A stretch of 64,000 bases of DNA from Nesterenkonia xinjiangensis (GCF_013410745.1 NZ_JACCFY010000001.1:496001-560000), one strand, 5' to 3'; counted from the stretch's first letter, positions 53,213-61,940 are shown. Numbers and translations are program-made. The notes: a model not told the origin generated them from the letters alone.

Positions 53213-53716
53213 GTGGCGACGCACGCGCACCAGACCGACGAGAACGCACAGTGGCTGACCCAGGAGGCCTACGACCGGCTCAAGTCCGAGCTGGCGCACC
53301 TCAGCGGCCCTGGTCGCCAGGAGATCGTGGACCGCATCGAGTCCGCCCGGGAAGAGGGCGACCTGAAGGAGAACGGCGGCTACCACGCGGCCAAGGAGGA
53401 GCAGGGCAAGGCCGAGGCACGGATCCGCTACCTGACCAGTCTGCTCGAGAACTCCTACGTGGGTGAGGCCCCCGCCAGCGACGGCACCGTCATGCCCGGC
53501 ATGGTCGTCACCGCGACGATCGCCGGAAACGAGATGCGATTCCTCTTCGGCAACCGTGAGATCGCCGGAGACTCGGATCTGCAGGTCTACTCGGCCAGCT
53601 CACCCATCGGTGAAGCCATCAATGGCGCCAAGGCCGGGGACAAACTGTCCTACCCGGCACCGAACGGCAAGGACATCCCGGTGGAGATCCACTCCGCAGA
53701 GCCCTTCACCGGCTGA
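53213..53716 (+). CDS. greA: Transcription elongation factor GreA
   Basis: GreA rescues backtracked RNA polymerase by stimulating transcript cleavage. The 167-residue protein has the N-terminal coiled coil (EAYDRLKSELAHL; RIESAREEGDLKENGGYHAAK, in part, with the acidic tip residues Asp and Glu) and a C-terminal FKBP-like domain ending in SYPAPNGKDIPVEI. The GTG at 53213 follows GAGGAG. It is monocistronic behind a long structured leader and convergent with the ilvA operon. Confidence 0.96.
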   Translation: MATHAHQTDENAQWLTQEAYDRLKSELAHLSGPGRQEIVDRIESAREEGDLKENGGYHAAKEEQGKAEARIRYLTSLLENSYVGEAPASDGTVMPGMVVTATIAGNEMRFLFGNREIAGDSDLQVYSASSPIGEAINGAKAGDKLSYPAPNGKDIPVEIHSAEPFTG

Positions 53717-53719
53717 TCC

Positions 53720-54055
53720 TCAGACCCAGCCGTCGAGGTCGCTGGCGTTGTCCTGACGCCGGCGGCCGCGGCGGACGCTGCGCCGCGTGCGCCGGGAGGT
53801 CGGAGCGTGTCCCTTCGCGGAGGCATCCTGACCCCCGGCGGCCGGGTGCTTCCGACGCTGCTCTCGATTGCGCATCCAGCGGCCCAGCACCCAGGCCAGC
53901 CCGGCCAGGGCCGCCAGGCTCAGCGCCCACATCAGGCCGATCAGAGCCAGCCCGATCAGGTCCGCCCAGGCGCCGTCGGGGCCCCCGGTCCCGGCGCCGT
54001 CCTCGGGGACCACGCTTCCCGCGACGCCGATCTTCCACGGCATGACTGTGCTCAT
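53720..54055 (-). CDS. Hypothetical membrane protein downstream of ilvA
   Basis: A 111-residue protein with one or two hydrophobic segments (WADLIGLALIGLMWALSLAA, then GLAWVLGRWM) and a strongly basic C-terminus (RRTRRSVRRGRRRQDN). The ATG at 54055 follows GAGG; GTG starts at 54058 and 54061 are possible. It begins about 10 bases after ilvA and ends against greA. A small membrane protein in the same place next to greA is known in M. tuberculosis (Rv1081c). Function unknown. Confidence 0.7.
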   Translation of the reverse strand: MSTVMPWKIGVAGSVVPEDGAGTGGPDGAWADLIGLALIGLMWALSLAALAGLAWVLGRWMRNREQRRKHPAAGGQDASAKGHAPTSRRTRRSVRRGRRRQDNASDLDGWV

Positions 54056-54065
54056 CACCACGTCC

Positions 54066-55415
54066 TCAGTTCATCACGATCGGCTCATAGCCTTCAGCGC
54101 GCAGGCTGTTGAGCACCAGGGCGGAGTGCTCCTCCCCTTTGGTCTCCATGTTGATCACGATGGAGACGTCTCCCATGGACAGCGCGCCGCCGATGCGGGT
54201 GTGGTCCACCCCGGTGACGTTGGCATCGGTCTCGGCGATGATCCGCGAGATCATCGCCAGTTCACCGGGCCGGTCCTTCAGCATGAGCTTCACGGTGAGG
54301 AAACGGTTGGCGGCTGAGAGGCCGCGCTGAATGACCTTGAGCATCAGCATCGGGTCGATGTTGCCCCCGGAGAGCAGGGCGACGATCGACTTGGGCTCGA
54401 TCCCCAGCCCGGCGAGCCGGCCCTCCATCAGAGCGGCGACGCCGACCGCGCCGGCCGGCTCCACCACCATCTTGGAGCGCTCCATGAGGAAGATCAGCGC
54501 CTGGGCGATGGCATCCTCACTGACGGTGACGACGTCGTCGACGAGGTCCTTGATGATCTCGAAGGGAATCTGCCCGGGCCTGCCCACAGCGATGCCGTCG
54601 GCGATCGTCCGGACGCCCTTGATGGGCACCAGCGCGTCGGCGGCCAGCGAGGGCGGATAGGCGGCGGCGTTCTCCGCCTGCACGCCGATGATGCGCACCT
54701 CACGGCCCTGCCGGGCGGCCTCCTGCTTGATGGCCACCGCATTGCCGGCGAGCAGACCGCCGCCGCCGATGCCCATGATGACGGTGTCGACGTCGGGGAC
54801 CTGCTCGAGGATCTCCAGGCCGATGGTGCCCTGACCGGCGACGACGTCGGTGTTGTTGAACGGGTGGATGAACACCGCCCCGGACTCGGAGGCGTAGTCC
54901 TGCGCCTCGGCCAAGGCCTCGTCCACGTTGGAGCCGTGCAGGATGACCTCGGCGCCGTGATCCCGGGTGGCGGCCAGCTTGGGCAGCGCGACCCCGCGCG
55001 GCATGTAGATCTTGGCGCGGATCCCCAGCTTCTTCGCGGCCAGCGCCACACCCTGGGCGTGGTTCCCCGCGGAGGCGGCGACGACGCCGCGCTCCTTCTC
55101 CTCCGCGGACAGCCGCGCCATGCGCACATAGGCGCCGCGGACCTTGAAGGAGCCGGCACGCTGGAGATTCTCGCACTTGAGATGGACGGTGGCGTCCATC
55201 ATCCGACCCAGGGCCCGGGAATGCTCCATCGCGGTGGGCACGATGACTCCGTCCAGCAGCTCCCGGGCGGCGCGGATGTCCTCCAGCTGCACGCTGAGGT
55301 GCCGGCCGGGCAGCTGCTGCGGGGCGTGATGCTCCGTGATGGCGTCTCCTCCTGCCGCGGAGCCCTCCGGGCTCGTCATGGGCGTCTGGCGCTGGATCTG
55401 GTCGATCTGGGGCAT
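54066..55415 (-). CDS. ilvA: Threonine ammonia-lyase (threonine dehydratase)
   Basis: A 449-residue PLP enzyme that converts threonine to 2-oxobutyrate plus ammonia, the first step to isoleucine or threonine breakdown. PLP-binding Lys lies in AGSFKVRGAY; the phosphate loop is GIGGGGLLAGNA; a C-terminal ACT-like domain (TVKLMLKDRPGELAMISRII) is present. The arrangement with ACT resembles TdcB-like catabolic or short IlvA forms. The ATG at 55415 starts 14 bases after the AI-2E permease gene; an ATG at 55379 is possible. The two are probably cotranscribed. Confidence 0.93.
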   Translation of the reverse strand: MPQIDQIQRQTPMTSPEGSAAGGDAITEHHAPQQLPGRHLSVQLEDIRAARELLDGVIVPTAMEHSRALGRMMDATVHLKCENLQRAGSFKVRGAYVRMARLSAEEKERGVVAASAGNHAQGVALAAKKLGIRAKIYMPRGVALPKLAATRDHGAEVILHGSNVDEALAEAQDYASESGAVFIHPFNNTDVVAGQGTIGLEILEQVPDVDTVIMGIGGGGLLAGNAVAIKQEAARQGREVRIIGVQAENAAAYPPSLAADALVPIKGVRTIADGIAVGRPGQIPFEIIKDLVDDVVTVSEDAIAQALIFLMERSKMVVEPAGAVGVAALMEGRLAGLGIEPKSIVALLSGGNIDPMLMLKVIQRGLSAANRFLTVKLMLKDRPGELAMISRIIAETDANVTGVDHTRIGGALSMGDVSIVINMETKGEEHSALVLNSLRAEGYEPIVMN

Positions 55416-55428
55416 CCGGTGTCCTGTG

Positions 55429-57060
55429 TCAGTCCTCGTCCTTGGAAGCGTCCTTGGAACTGTCCTTGGCTGTGTCCTGGGAAGTGTCCTCTGTGGTGTC
55501 CCCAGACGTGTCTGCAGCAGTGTCCTGGGAGTCAGCGGCGCCGATCTTCCCCAGACGCCCGCCACGGCGGACGAACCCGGGCTTGTCCGGATCCAGACCG
55601 GGCATGGTCTCCAGGAAGCGGCGCTTGATGCCCGCCGTGGTCTCCTGCTCCTGGACCTCGATCTCGCGGCGGGCGACCTGGCGGCGCAGCTCTTCCTCCT
55701 GCTGCTCCTGCTCCATCGCGATCGCTTCGTCGTCTCGGCGCCACTCCTCCTTGACGATGTAGCGCACCGAGCGGTTGACGAAGGCCAGCACCGGCACGGC
55801 GAACAGGGCGCCGACGATCCCGAGCAGCGTGGTGCCGGCGGTCACGGCCAACACGACAGCCAGCGGATGCAGCTTCACGGCCTTGCCCATCACGATGGGC
55901 TGCAGCACGTTGGATTCGATCTGCTGGACCAGCAGCACCACGCCGAGCATCAGCAGCGCGTTGACCAGGCCGTTGGCCACCAGGGCCAGCAGGACGGCGA
56001 TCGCACCGGTCACCACGGCACCGATGATCGGGATGAAGGAGCCCAGGAAGACCAACACGGCCACCGGCATGGCCAGCGGCACGCCGAGCAGCGCGGCACC
56101 GATGCCGATGCCGACGGCGTCGACGGCGGCGACGAAGACCTGCACCCGCACATAGGTGCCCAGCGAGGTCCATCCGCGGCGGCCAGCCCCGTGGATCGCC
56201 GGGCGGAACTTGCGCGGCACGAAGTGCACCGAGAAGTCCCAGATGCGGCGCCCGTCGGAGAGGAAGAAGATCAAAGTGAACAGTGCCAGGATCAGTCCGA
56301 CGACCAGGTTGCCGGCCGTGGAGCCGATGGACATGGCTCCGCCGAGGATCGATTCGGAGTTGTCCTGCACCCACTGGGTGACCTCGGCGATCCACTGGTC
56401 GAACTCCTCAGCCGAGATGGAGACGCCCAGATCCCGGCCGACCTCCTCGGCCATGGCGACGAGCTCCATCACCCCGGTGCGGACTTGGTCGGCCATCTCG
56501 GCGAAGCCGGTGATGATCTGTTGGCCCACCTGGAAGAGCAGACCCAAGACGAAGGCGATCAGCAGCAGGATGGTGGTGATCGCCGCGAGGATCCTGGGGA
56601 AGCGCAGTCTGCGGAGGAAGTCATGGACAGGGCGCAGCAGCGTGGACAGCAGGGCCGCCACCAGCAGCGGAATGATCAGCAACGAGACATAGCTCAGCAG
56701 CCACAGCAGCACACCGGTGAAGGCCAGGATGAGCAGCACCCGCCAGGCCCAGGCCGCGGCGATGCGCACCCCCCACGGGATGTCCTCCTGGACGCGCTGG
56801 GCGTCGGTGAGGCCGGCGAGCCGGTCATGCTCGAGCCGACCGGCGCCATCGATGCCGCCCTCCGCGCCAGGCGTGTGGGCCGACGGTGCGGACGCCGACT
56901 CCCGGGGACCTGCACGCCTCGTCGCCCCGACGGACCCTTCGGCACCCGACGCCGCCGCGTGCGCGCCCGCGGGCACGGCGGCCGGCTGCCTGTCGGCCCC
57001 ATCGTCGACGGCGCCTTGCCGGCTGTCAGCGCGGTCTTCCTCAGCGTTCATGCGCTCCAT
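55429..57060 (-). CDS. AI-2E family (PerM/UPF0118) transporter
   Basis: A 543-residue membrane protein with a disordered N-terminus of about 90 residues, then seven or eight helices in the AI-2E/PerM order: VLLILAFTGVLLWLLSYV, ILAAITTILLLIAFVLGLLF, NLVVGLILALFTLIFFLSDG and the signature FLGSFIPIIGAVVTG plus VQQIESNVLQPIVMGKAV. Substrates vary; sodium/proton exchange and efflux have been described for relatives. The C-terminus is a degenerate repeat of D-T/K-D units. The ATG at 57060 has AGGAGAGC upstream. M. tuberculosis Rv1101c is of the same family and also lies near fumC and glpX. Confidence 0.9.
   Translation of the reverse strand: MERMNAEEDRADSRQGAVDDGADRQPAAVPAGAHAAASGAEGSVGATRRAGPRESASAPSAHTPGAEGGIDGAGRLEHDRLAGLTDAQRVQEDIPWGVRIAAAWAWRVLLILAFTGVLLWLLSYVSLLIIPLLVAALLSTLLRPVHDFLRRLRFPRILAAITTILLLIAFVLGLLFQVGQQIITGFAEMADQVRTGVMELVAMAEEVGRDLGVSISAEEFDQWIAEVTQWVQDNSESILGGAMSIGSTAGNLVVGLILALFTLIFFLSDGRRIWDFSVHFVPRKFRPAIHGAGRRGWTSLGTYVRVQVFVAAVDAVGIGIGAALLGVPLAMPVAVLVFLGSFIPIIGAVVTGAIAVLLALVANGLVNALLMLGVVLLVQQIESNVLQPIVMGKAVKLHPLAVVLAVTAGTTLLGIVGALFAVPVLAFVNRSVRYIVKEEWRRDDEAIAMEQEQQEEELRRQVARREIEVQEQETTAGIKRRFLETMPGLDPDKPGFVRRGGRLGKIGAADSQDTAADTSGDTTEDTSQDTAKDSSKDASKDED
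55440..55520. repeat. Degenerate tandem repeat in the AI-2E gene 3' end
   Basis: GTCCTTGGAA-, GTCCTTGGCT- and GTCCTGGGAA-like units recur about every 12 bases, coding for SQDTAADTSGDTTEDTSQDT and the following KDSSKDASKDED. The protein end is a hydrophilic acidic tail likely to vary in length. Confidence 0.7.
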
Positions 57061-57225
57061 GGTGACACAGCTCTCCTGGACTCGAAGGATCAGTGCGTGA
57101 AGGTTCAGTGACTGAGACGTCCTCAGACGACGACGGGCCCGCTGCGCACCCGGTGCGGCGCGCGGCGGACCCATCGCGGTGTCATGCGAGGCACAGCAGA
57201 GTGCTGCCTCGCCGAGGCTGCTGCG

Positions 57226-58143
57226 TCAATCCGCCATCGACCTGATGATGGCGATGATGCGCAGGATCTCGATGTAGAGCCAGACCAGGCTCACGGTCAG
57301 GCCGAAGGCGGCGGCCCAGGCGTACTTGCGGGCGACGCCGGCCTCCACCCCCTCCTGGATGTTGGTGAAGTCCAGGACCAGCGAGTACGTGGCCAGCAGG
57401 ATCGCCAGCGCGCCGATGGCCAGGCCGATCCACGGGCTGAACTCGGTGCGCAGGCCGAACATGGAGGAGGTGCCGCCGAACATCATCAGTCCGAAGTTGA
57501 CCAGGCAGAACACCAGGTAGGCCATGCCGGCGACCATGAACATCTTGTTCAGCTTCGGAGTGGCACGCACCTTGCCGGAGCGGAAGAGCACCAGCACCGA
57601 GGCGAAGACGATCACGGTGCCCAGCACCGCCTGCAGGACGATGCCCGGGAACTGCCACTCCAGGAACATCGAGATGCCGCCCAGGAAGAGTCCCTGGAAT
57701 GCGCTGTAGGCCAGGATCAGCGCCGGGTTGGGCTCACGCTTGAAGGCGTTGACCATGCCGAGCGCGAAGCCGCCCAGCACACCCAGGATCATCAGGCCGC
57801 TGGCCAGTCCCGGAGACATGGCACCGACGGTGACGGAGACTCCGGCACCGATGAGCACCACGACGAAGCTGATCAGGGTCCTGCGGATGACCTCGTCATA
57901 GGTCATCCGGCCCAGGTCTTCGCCGGTCGGGGACGGCTGGCCGTACATCTGGCGCAGCTGGTCGGCGCCCGGAGTCTGCTGGCCGGGCAAGCCGTGCTGC
58001 TGGGCGTAGGTCGGACCGGCGCCGGGCTGCTGAGCCCGGGGCTGCTCGGTGACGCTGCCCTGGTCGCTCATGTAGAAACGACGCCGCTCTCGCTCCTTGA
58101 ACTGCGAGGGAAACGCCTGCGAGTTGAAGATCGGGTTGGACAT
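57226..58143 (-). CDS. Bax inhibitor-1/YccA family membrane protein
   Basis: A 305-residue protein. The first 85 residues are hydrophilic (Gln/Pro-rich), then seven hydrophobic segments follow. Family cues: EVIRRTLISFVVVLIGAGVS, LILAYSAFQGLFLGGIS, KVRATPKLNKM and the end YSLVLDFTNIQEGVEAG and WLYIEILRII, with the Asp residues that form the pH-sensitive pore in relatives. These proteins leak calcium or have stress roles. The ATG at 58143 matches the MSNPIFNSQAF start common in actinobacteria. Confidence 0.92.
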   Translation of the reverse strand: MSNPIFNSQAFPSQFKERERRRFYMSDQGSVTEQPRAQQPGAGPTYAQQHGLPGQQTPGADQLRQMYGQPSPTGEDLGRMTYDEVIRRTLISFVVVLIGAGVSVTVGAMSPGLASGLMILGVLGGFALGMVNAFKREPNPALILAYSAFQGLFLGGISMFLEWQFPGIVLQAVLGTVIVFASVLVLFRSGKVRATPKLNKMFMVAGMAYLVFCLVNFGLMMFGGTSSMFGLRTEFSPWIGLAIGALAILLATYSLVLDFTNIQEGVEAGVARKYAWAAAFGLTVSLVWLYIEILRIIAIIRSMAD

Positions 58144-58415
58144 GTCGTGGGCCGCACTCCTATCGGGGCTCGTGGCTCTGTCGAATGCGCAGCTCCTGCA
58201 GTCCGCCGGTGAGCGGCTCTGCGGCGAGCACCTGCCCGCCGCGGCAGGGGTGCAACGCTGACGCACCTTGCGGACAGTCTACCGGGAACCGGGCGTGATG
58301 TGCGCCGCATATCCCCTGGTGAGGCGCCCGAGGTCGATCTCGTCCGCGCAGGGCTGAAGCGCGCCGGAATGTGCGGCGCCTCCGGAGCCCGCTGGCGCTG
58401 GGCGCGAACGCGTCC

Positions 58416-58452
58416 TACAGTAGGGCGGCAGACCCTCTTGAACACCGTTCAA
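58416..58452 (+). promoter_or_regulatory. bioY promoter -10 and BioQ-like operator
   Basis: TACAGT at 58416-58421 is a candidate -10. Just downstream, TTGAACACCGTTCAA (58438-58452) is a perfect palindrome with the TGAAC-N3-GTTCA pattern known for the actinobacterial biotin repressor BioQ. It lies 37 bases before bioY. Confidence 0.7.
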
Positions 58453-58488
58453 ACCAGTCGATCCCTCAGCCCGACATCAGGAGCACCG

Positions 58489-59142
58489 ATGACACCGCCC
58501 GCGGGCCCCCAGCACCCGACCACCCCGGAGGCCAGCACCTCGGGCAGCGACGCTCGTCCTTACGAGGCCCTGGTGGCCGGCCCGGCCACCGCCTCGGTGC
58601 GCGGCGTCGCACAGATGGCGATGTTCGCCGCCCTGGTCGGCGTACTGGGTCAGCCCTTCGCCATCCCGCTGATCGGCGGAGTCCCGGTCACCCTGCAGAC
58701 CCTCGGCGTCATGCTCGCCGGTGCGATCCTCGGCCCCTGGCGGGGCGCGGGCTCCATGCTGCTGCTCCACGCGCTCGTCGCCGCCGGCCTGCCGCTGCTT
58801 TCCCAGGGCTCAGGCGGGCTCGGGGTCTACGCCGGCCCCACGGCCGGCTTCGCCCTGGGCTGGATCCCTGCGGCGTTCGTCATCGGCCTGATCACCCAGT
58901 GGCGGTGGCCGCTGGCCTGGTGGCGCACCGGCCTGGGCGTGACCCTCGGCGGCATCGGGGTGATCTACCTGTGCGGGATTCCCGTGATGGCCCATCAGCT
59001 CGGCCTGACTCTGACCCAGGCGGCGTTCGCCAGTGCAGGGTTCCTGCCCGGCGATGCGGCCAAGGCCGTCATCGCCGTGGGCATCACCCATGCCCTGATC
59101 AGGGCCTACCCCGCGCCGTTCACCTGGGCACGCCGTCGATGA
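58489..59142 (+). CDS. bioY: Biotin transporter S-component
   Basis: A 217-residue, six-helix biotin-binding component of an ECF-type transporter. Signatures include GVPVTLQTLGVMLAGAILGPWRGAGSM (in two parts), LLLHALVAAGLPLLSQGSGG, YAGPTAGFALGWIPAAFV and FLPGDAAKAVIAVGI with the biotin-site Asp/Lys. About 40 hydrophilic residues precede the first helix. The stop overlaps the start of bioN (ATGA). A BioQ-like operator suggests repression when biotin is plentiful. Confidence 0.94.
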   Translation: MTPPAGPQHPTTPEASTSGSDARPYEALVAGPATASVRGVAQMAMFAALVGVLGQPFAIPLIGGVPVTLQTLGVMLAGAILGPWRGAGSMLLLHALVAAGLPLLSQGSGGLGVYAGPTAGFALGWIPAAFVIGLITQWRWPLAWWRTGLGVTLGGIGVIYLCGIPVMAHQLGLTLTQAAFASAGFLPGDAAKAVIAVGITHALIRAYPAPFTWARRR

Positions 59143-59807
59143 CGCCCGGCACGGTCCGACGGCGGGCCCCCCGGGCGGCCTCGGGCGGACCGGGGGGCAT
59201 GGCGGCGGCGATCATGCCGCTGCACCGTCCCGGCACCTCGCTGCTGCACCGCACCGGTGTGGGCACGAAGTTCCTGCTGGTCTTCCTCTTCGCGCTGGCC
59301 GTCTCGCTGCAGCGCGAGAACGTCTGGGTGGTGCTGGGAGCCTGGGCGCTCGTGCTGCTCGGGCACCTGGCCGCCGGCGTCGGCGTGACCGGGCTGCTGC
59401 GGCGCCTCTGGGGGCTGCGCTGGATCCTGATCATCCTCACCGTCCCGCAGCTGATCTTCCTGGACCCGCAGACGACCGCGCTCAACGTCTCCCGGGTGGT
59501 CGCGGTGATCATGGTGGCCGGACTGTTCACACTGACCACCCGCACCACGGACATCATGACGGCGTTCGACCGTGCCCTGAGGCCGCTGGGACGCTGTGGG
59601 GTCGACACGTCGCGGATCTCGCTGGCGCTGTCGCTGACCATCCGATCGGTGCCGGTGATCCTCGCCTTCTCCTCCCAGATCCAGGAGGCCCTGCGCGCCC
59701 GAGGCCGGCGGGTGACTCCGAAGGCGCTGGTCATGCCGCTGCTGGTGATGTCATTGCGGCATGCTGAAGAGACCGCCGAGGCGCTGGCCGCCCGCGGAGT
59801 GCGTTGA
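59139..59807 (+). CDS. bioN: ECF transporter transmembrane component (BioN/EcfT)
   Basis: A 222-residue EcfT protein that links the S-component to ATPases. Two coupling helices end in Ala-Arg-Gly motifs, EALRARGRR and EALAARGVR, the hallmark of the family. Four or five hydrophobic helices precede them. The ATG at 59139 overlaps the bioY stop. The partner ATPase bioM is not next to it. The final 57 bases overlap the opposing kinase-like gene, coding the second A-R-G motif on one strand and the kinase C-terminus on the other. Confidence 0.9.
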   Translation: MTPGTVRRRAPRAASGGPGGMAAAIMPLHRPGTSLLHRTGVGTKFLLVFLFALAVSLQRENVWVVLGAWALVLLGHLAAGVGVTGLLRRLWGLRWILIILTVPQLIFLDPQTTALNVSRVVAVIMVAGLFTLTTRTTDIMTAFDRALRPLGRCGVDTSRISLALSLTIRSVPVILAFSSQIQEALRARGRRVTPKALVMPLLVMSLRHAEETAEALAARGVR

Positions 59808-60794
59808 GACGAGCCGATGGAGCGGGTGCTCCTCCGCCAGAGCCAGCAAGGTCACCGCGCCGTCCACGCCCTCCCCTGCCTCTGCCGGGAACCCGGCCTC
59901 CGGAACGGCTTTCCGCACCAGTCGGCGAAACTCCTCCCGCACGACGGAGGAGCGGAGGACGCCGCCGATCGCGGCGACCTGCGGGGCCGCGCCCGCACCG
60001 TCCTCCCCCACCCGCCGCAGAGCGGTGAGGGCTGAATGGGCGAGCTCTCCGGCGGCCTCGGCGCTGATGCGTCGGGCCACCTGATCGTTCTCGGAGAACT
60101 CCGCCACCGCCGGAGCGAAGGAGGCCATCACACTGACCGCCGCGGGATCGTTCTGCAGCTGGATGTAGGCGCCCTCGAGGTCGGGCCACCGGGATCGGAC
60201 GACCTCGGTGAGCGCGGTGGCGGGCCCGCGGCCGTCATAGGCACGCATCACTGCCTGCAACGCGGCCCGACCCATCCAGCAGGCGCTGCCGGCGTCGCCC
60301 ATGAGATGACCCCAGCCGTCCACTCGGGCCACCTCCTCGGCACCCACACCGAGGGTGACGACTCCGGTGCCGGCGGCCACGACCACGCCGCGCACGGCAC
60401 CCAGCGCACCGAGGTAGCCGGTGACCGAGTCATGGGCCAAGCGCAGGGTGCCGATGCACTCGTCCGTGGAGGCGGAGCCGTCGAGCAGCTCAAGCAGGCG
60501 CGCGGCGTCGGCATCCGCAGCGGTGAGCCCGGAGACGCCCAGGGCGACAGTCGCAGCGCCCCGCGAGGGACCCGCGACTGCCTCTGCCAGACCCGCAGAG
60601 TCTGCGGCGGCCCGGATGATGTCGCGCAGCTGGGGCAGCAGGGGCCGATGGGTCTGCACACCGGGCAGCTCGAAGCGCTCCGGCGGGTGTCCGGCGTGCA
60701 GCAGACGCGCCTTGGTGGTGGTCTGCCCGACGTCCAGGGCCAGGGAGGACGCGCGGAGCTGCGGCGGAGTGCTCCGGGGTTCGGTGATGGGCAC
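59751..60794 (-). CDS. BadF/BadG-type ATPase, N-acetylglucosamine kinase-like
   Basis: A 347-residue ASKHA-fold sugar kinase. ATP phosphate loops are LALDVGQTTTKARLL and VVAAGTGVVTLGVG; GWGHLMGDAGSACWMGRAAL is the conserved loop of GlcNAc kinases; QVAAIGGVLRSS is the adenosine part. It would phosphorylate an amino sugar or related hexose from glycan breakdown. It is divergent from a LacI gene and a GH92 mannosidase, which supports glycan use. It overlaps bioN by 57 bases tail to tail. Confidence 0.87.
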   Translation of the reverse strand: MPITEPRSTPPQLRASSLALDVGQTTTKARLLHAGHPPERFELPGVQTHRPLLPQLRDIIRAAADSAGLAEAVAGPSRGAATVALGVSGLTAADADAARLLELLDGSASTDECIGTLRLAHDSVTGYLGALGAVRGVVVAAGTGVVTLGVGAEEVARVDGWGHLMGDAGSACWMGRAALQAVMRAYDGRGPATALTEVVRSRWPDLEGAYIQLQNDPAAVSVMASFAPAVAEFSENDQVARRISAEAAGELAHSALTALRRVGEDGAGAAPQVAAIGGVLRSSVVREEFRRLVRKAVPEAGFPAEAGEGVDGAVTLLALAEEHPLHRLVSTHSAGGQRLGGLFSMPQ

Positions 60795-60820
60795 TGGTCC
60801 TCCGTCCGATGGTGGGGATC

Positions 60821-60902
60821 ATGACATCGTAGGACATTCGTGCGCGGTCAACAATGAAAGGGAAGAGCTTTCACCTGCGTCACACATGTCCTACGCTGTC
60901 AT
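60821..60902. promoter_or_regulatory. Nested inverted repeats between the kinase and LacI genes
   Basis: ATGACATCGTAGGACAT (60821-60837) and ATGTCCTACGCTGTCAT (60886-60902) are inverted repeats with one mismatch, 48 bases apart. Between them TGAAAG and CTTTCA (60854-60872) form a second, LacI-like, inverted pair. The layout suits LacI-family repression of both divergent promoters, possibly with looping. Confidence 0.65.
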
Positions 60903-60935
60903 GGTCAGCCGGTCAGCCACCCTCAGGAGGCGGGG

Positions 60936-61940
60936 ATGTCCCTGCAGCAACGTGCCACCCTCGACGACGTCGCCCGCCTCGCTGGTGTGAGCCGCAAGAC
61001 CGTCTCACGGGTCTACAGCGAACCGGAGAAGGTCGCCGGCACCACGCGGGACCAGGTGCTCGCCGCCGCACGAAGGCTGCGTTTCCGACCCAACACCTTG
61101 GCCCGGACGCTGCGCCGCGGCGGCACCTCCTCCACGGTCGGACTGCTGATCGGGGACATGAGCAACCCCTTCTACCACAGCGTCGCGGCCGGCATCGAGC
61201 GTGAACTCTCCTCGGCAGGACTGACCCTGGTGCTCGGCTCCAGCGACGATTCGGAGGAGGGCGAGGAACGGGTCGCCGACGCCCTGCTCTCGCAGCGTGT
61301 CGCGGCGCTGATGATGATCCCGGCGGCCGCAGACCAGTCCTACCTGGACGGCGAGCGCCAGCTGGGCACCCCGGTGATCGCCGTGGACCGGCCGGCGAAG
61401 AACCTGCTGGCGGACGCCGTCCTGCTGCAGAACCGCAGCGGCGCCCGGCAGGCCACGGAGGCGCTGCTTGCCCAGGGGCACCGCCAGATCGCCTATCTCG
61501 CGAGCCCAGCCGACATCTATACCCAGCGGGAACGCCTGGCCGGATACCGGGGGGCCATGACGGAGGCGGGCCTGGGCAGGACCGGACCGCTGGAGCACCT
61601 CAGCGACGATGCGGACGAAGACGCCGTCGCCCGGGCCGCCCTGGGCTCTGCGGAGCCGCCGACGGCCGTGCTGGCGGGGAACAACCGGATGAGCGTGGCG
61701 GTGCTGCGTGCGGCACGCGAGCTGCAGGTCAGCCCTGCGCTCATCGGATTCGACGACTTCGACACCGCCGATGTGCTGGGCATCAGCGTCATCAGTCACG
61801 ACCCTCTGGAGATGGGGCGCCGGGCGGCGGCCCTGGCCGTGGAGCGCATCGCCCGGCCGGCGACCGTGCCGGAGGTGGTGGAGCTCCCCACTCGTCTGGT
61901 GCTGCGCGGCTCCGAGCGACCGGAAGGGGTGTCGCTGTGA
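60936..61940 (+). CDS. LacI family transcriptional regulator
   Basis: A 334-residue repressor. The DNA-binding head reads ATLDDVARLAGVSRKTVSRV, followed by the hinge helix PNTLARTLRRG. The sugar-binding domain includes VGLLIGDMSNPFYHSVAAGI and LIGFDDFDTADVLGISVISHD. The ATG at 60936 has GGAGGCGGGG upstream. It overlaps the GH92 gene (GTGA), and inverted repeats upstream are plausible operators. The likely effector is a sugar from mannose-containing glycans. Confidence 0.93.
   Translation: MSLQQRATLDDVARLAGVSRKTVSRVYSEPEKVAGTTRDQVLAAARRLRFRPNTLARTLRRGGTSSTVGLLIGDMSNPFYHSVAAGIERELSSAGLTLVLGSSDDSEEGEERVADALLSQRVAALMMIPAAADQSYLDGERQLGTPVIAVDRPAKNLLADAVLLQNRSGARQATEALLAQGHRQIAYLASPADIYTQRERLAGYRGAMTEAGLGRTGPLEHLSDDADEDAVARAALGSAEPPTAVLAGNNRMSVAVLRAARELQVSPALIGFDDFDTADVLGISVISHDPLEMGRRAAALAVERIARPATVPEVVELPTRLVLRGSERPEGVSL

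Noticed and set aside
55336-57111. 591-codon + strand frame opposite the AI-2E permease
   Set aside because: Shadow frame rich in His, Gln and Asp; the opposite strand has membrane helices and family motifs.
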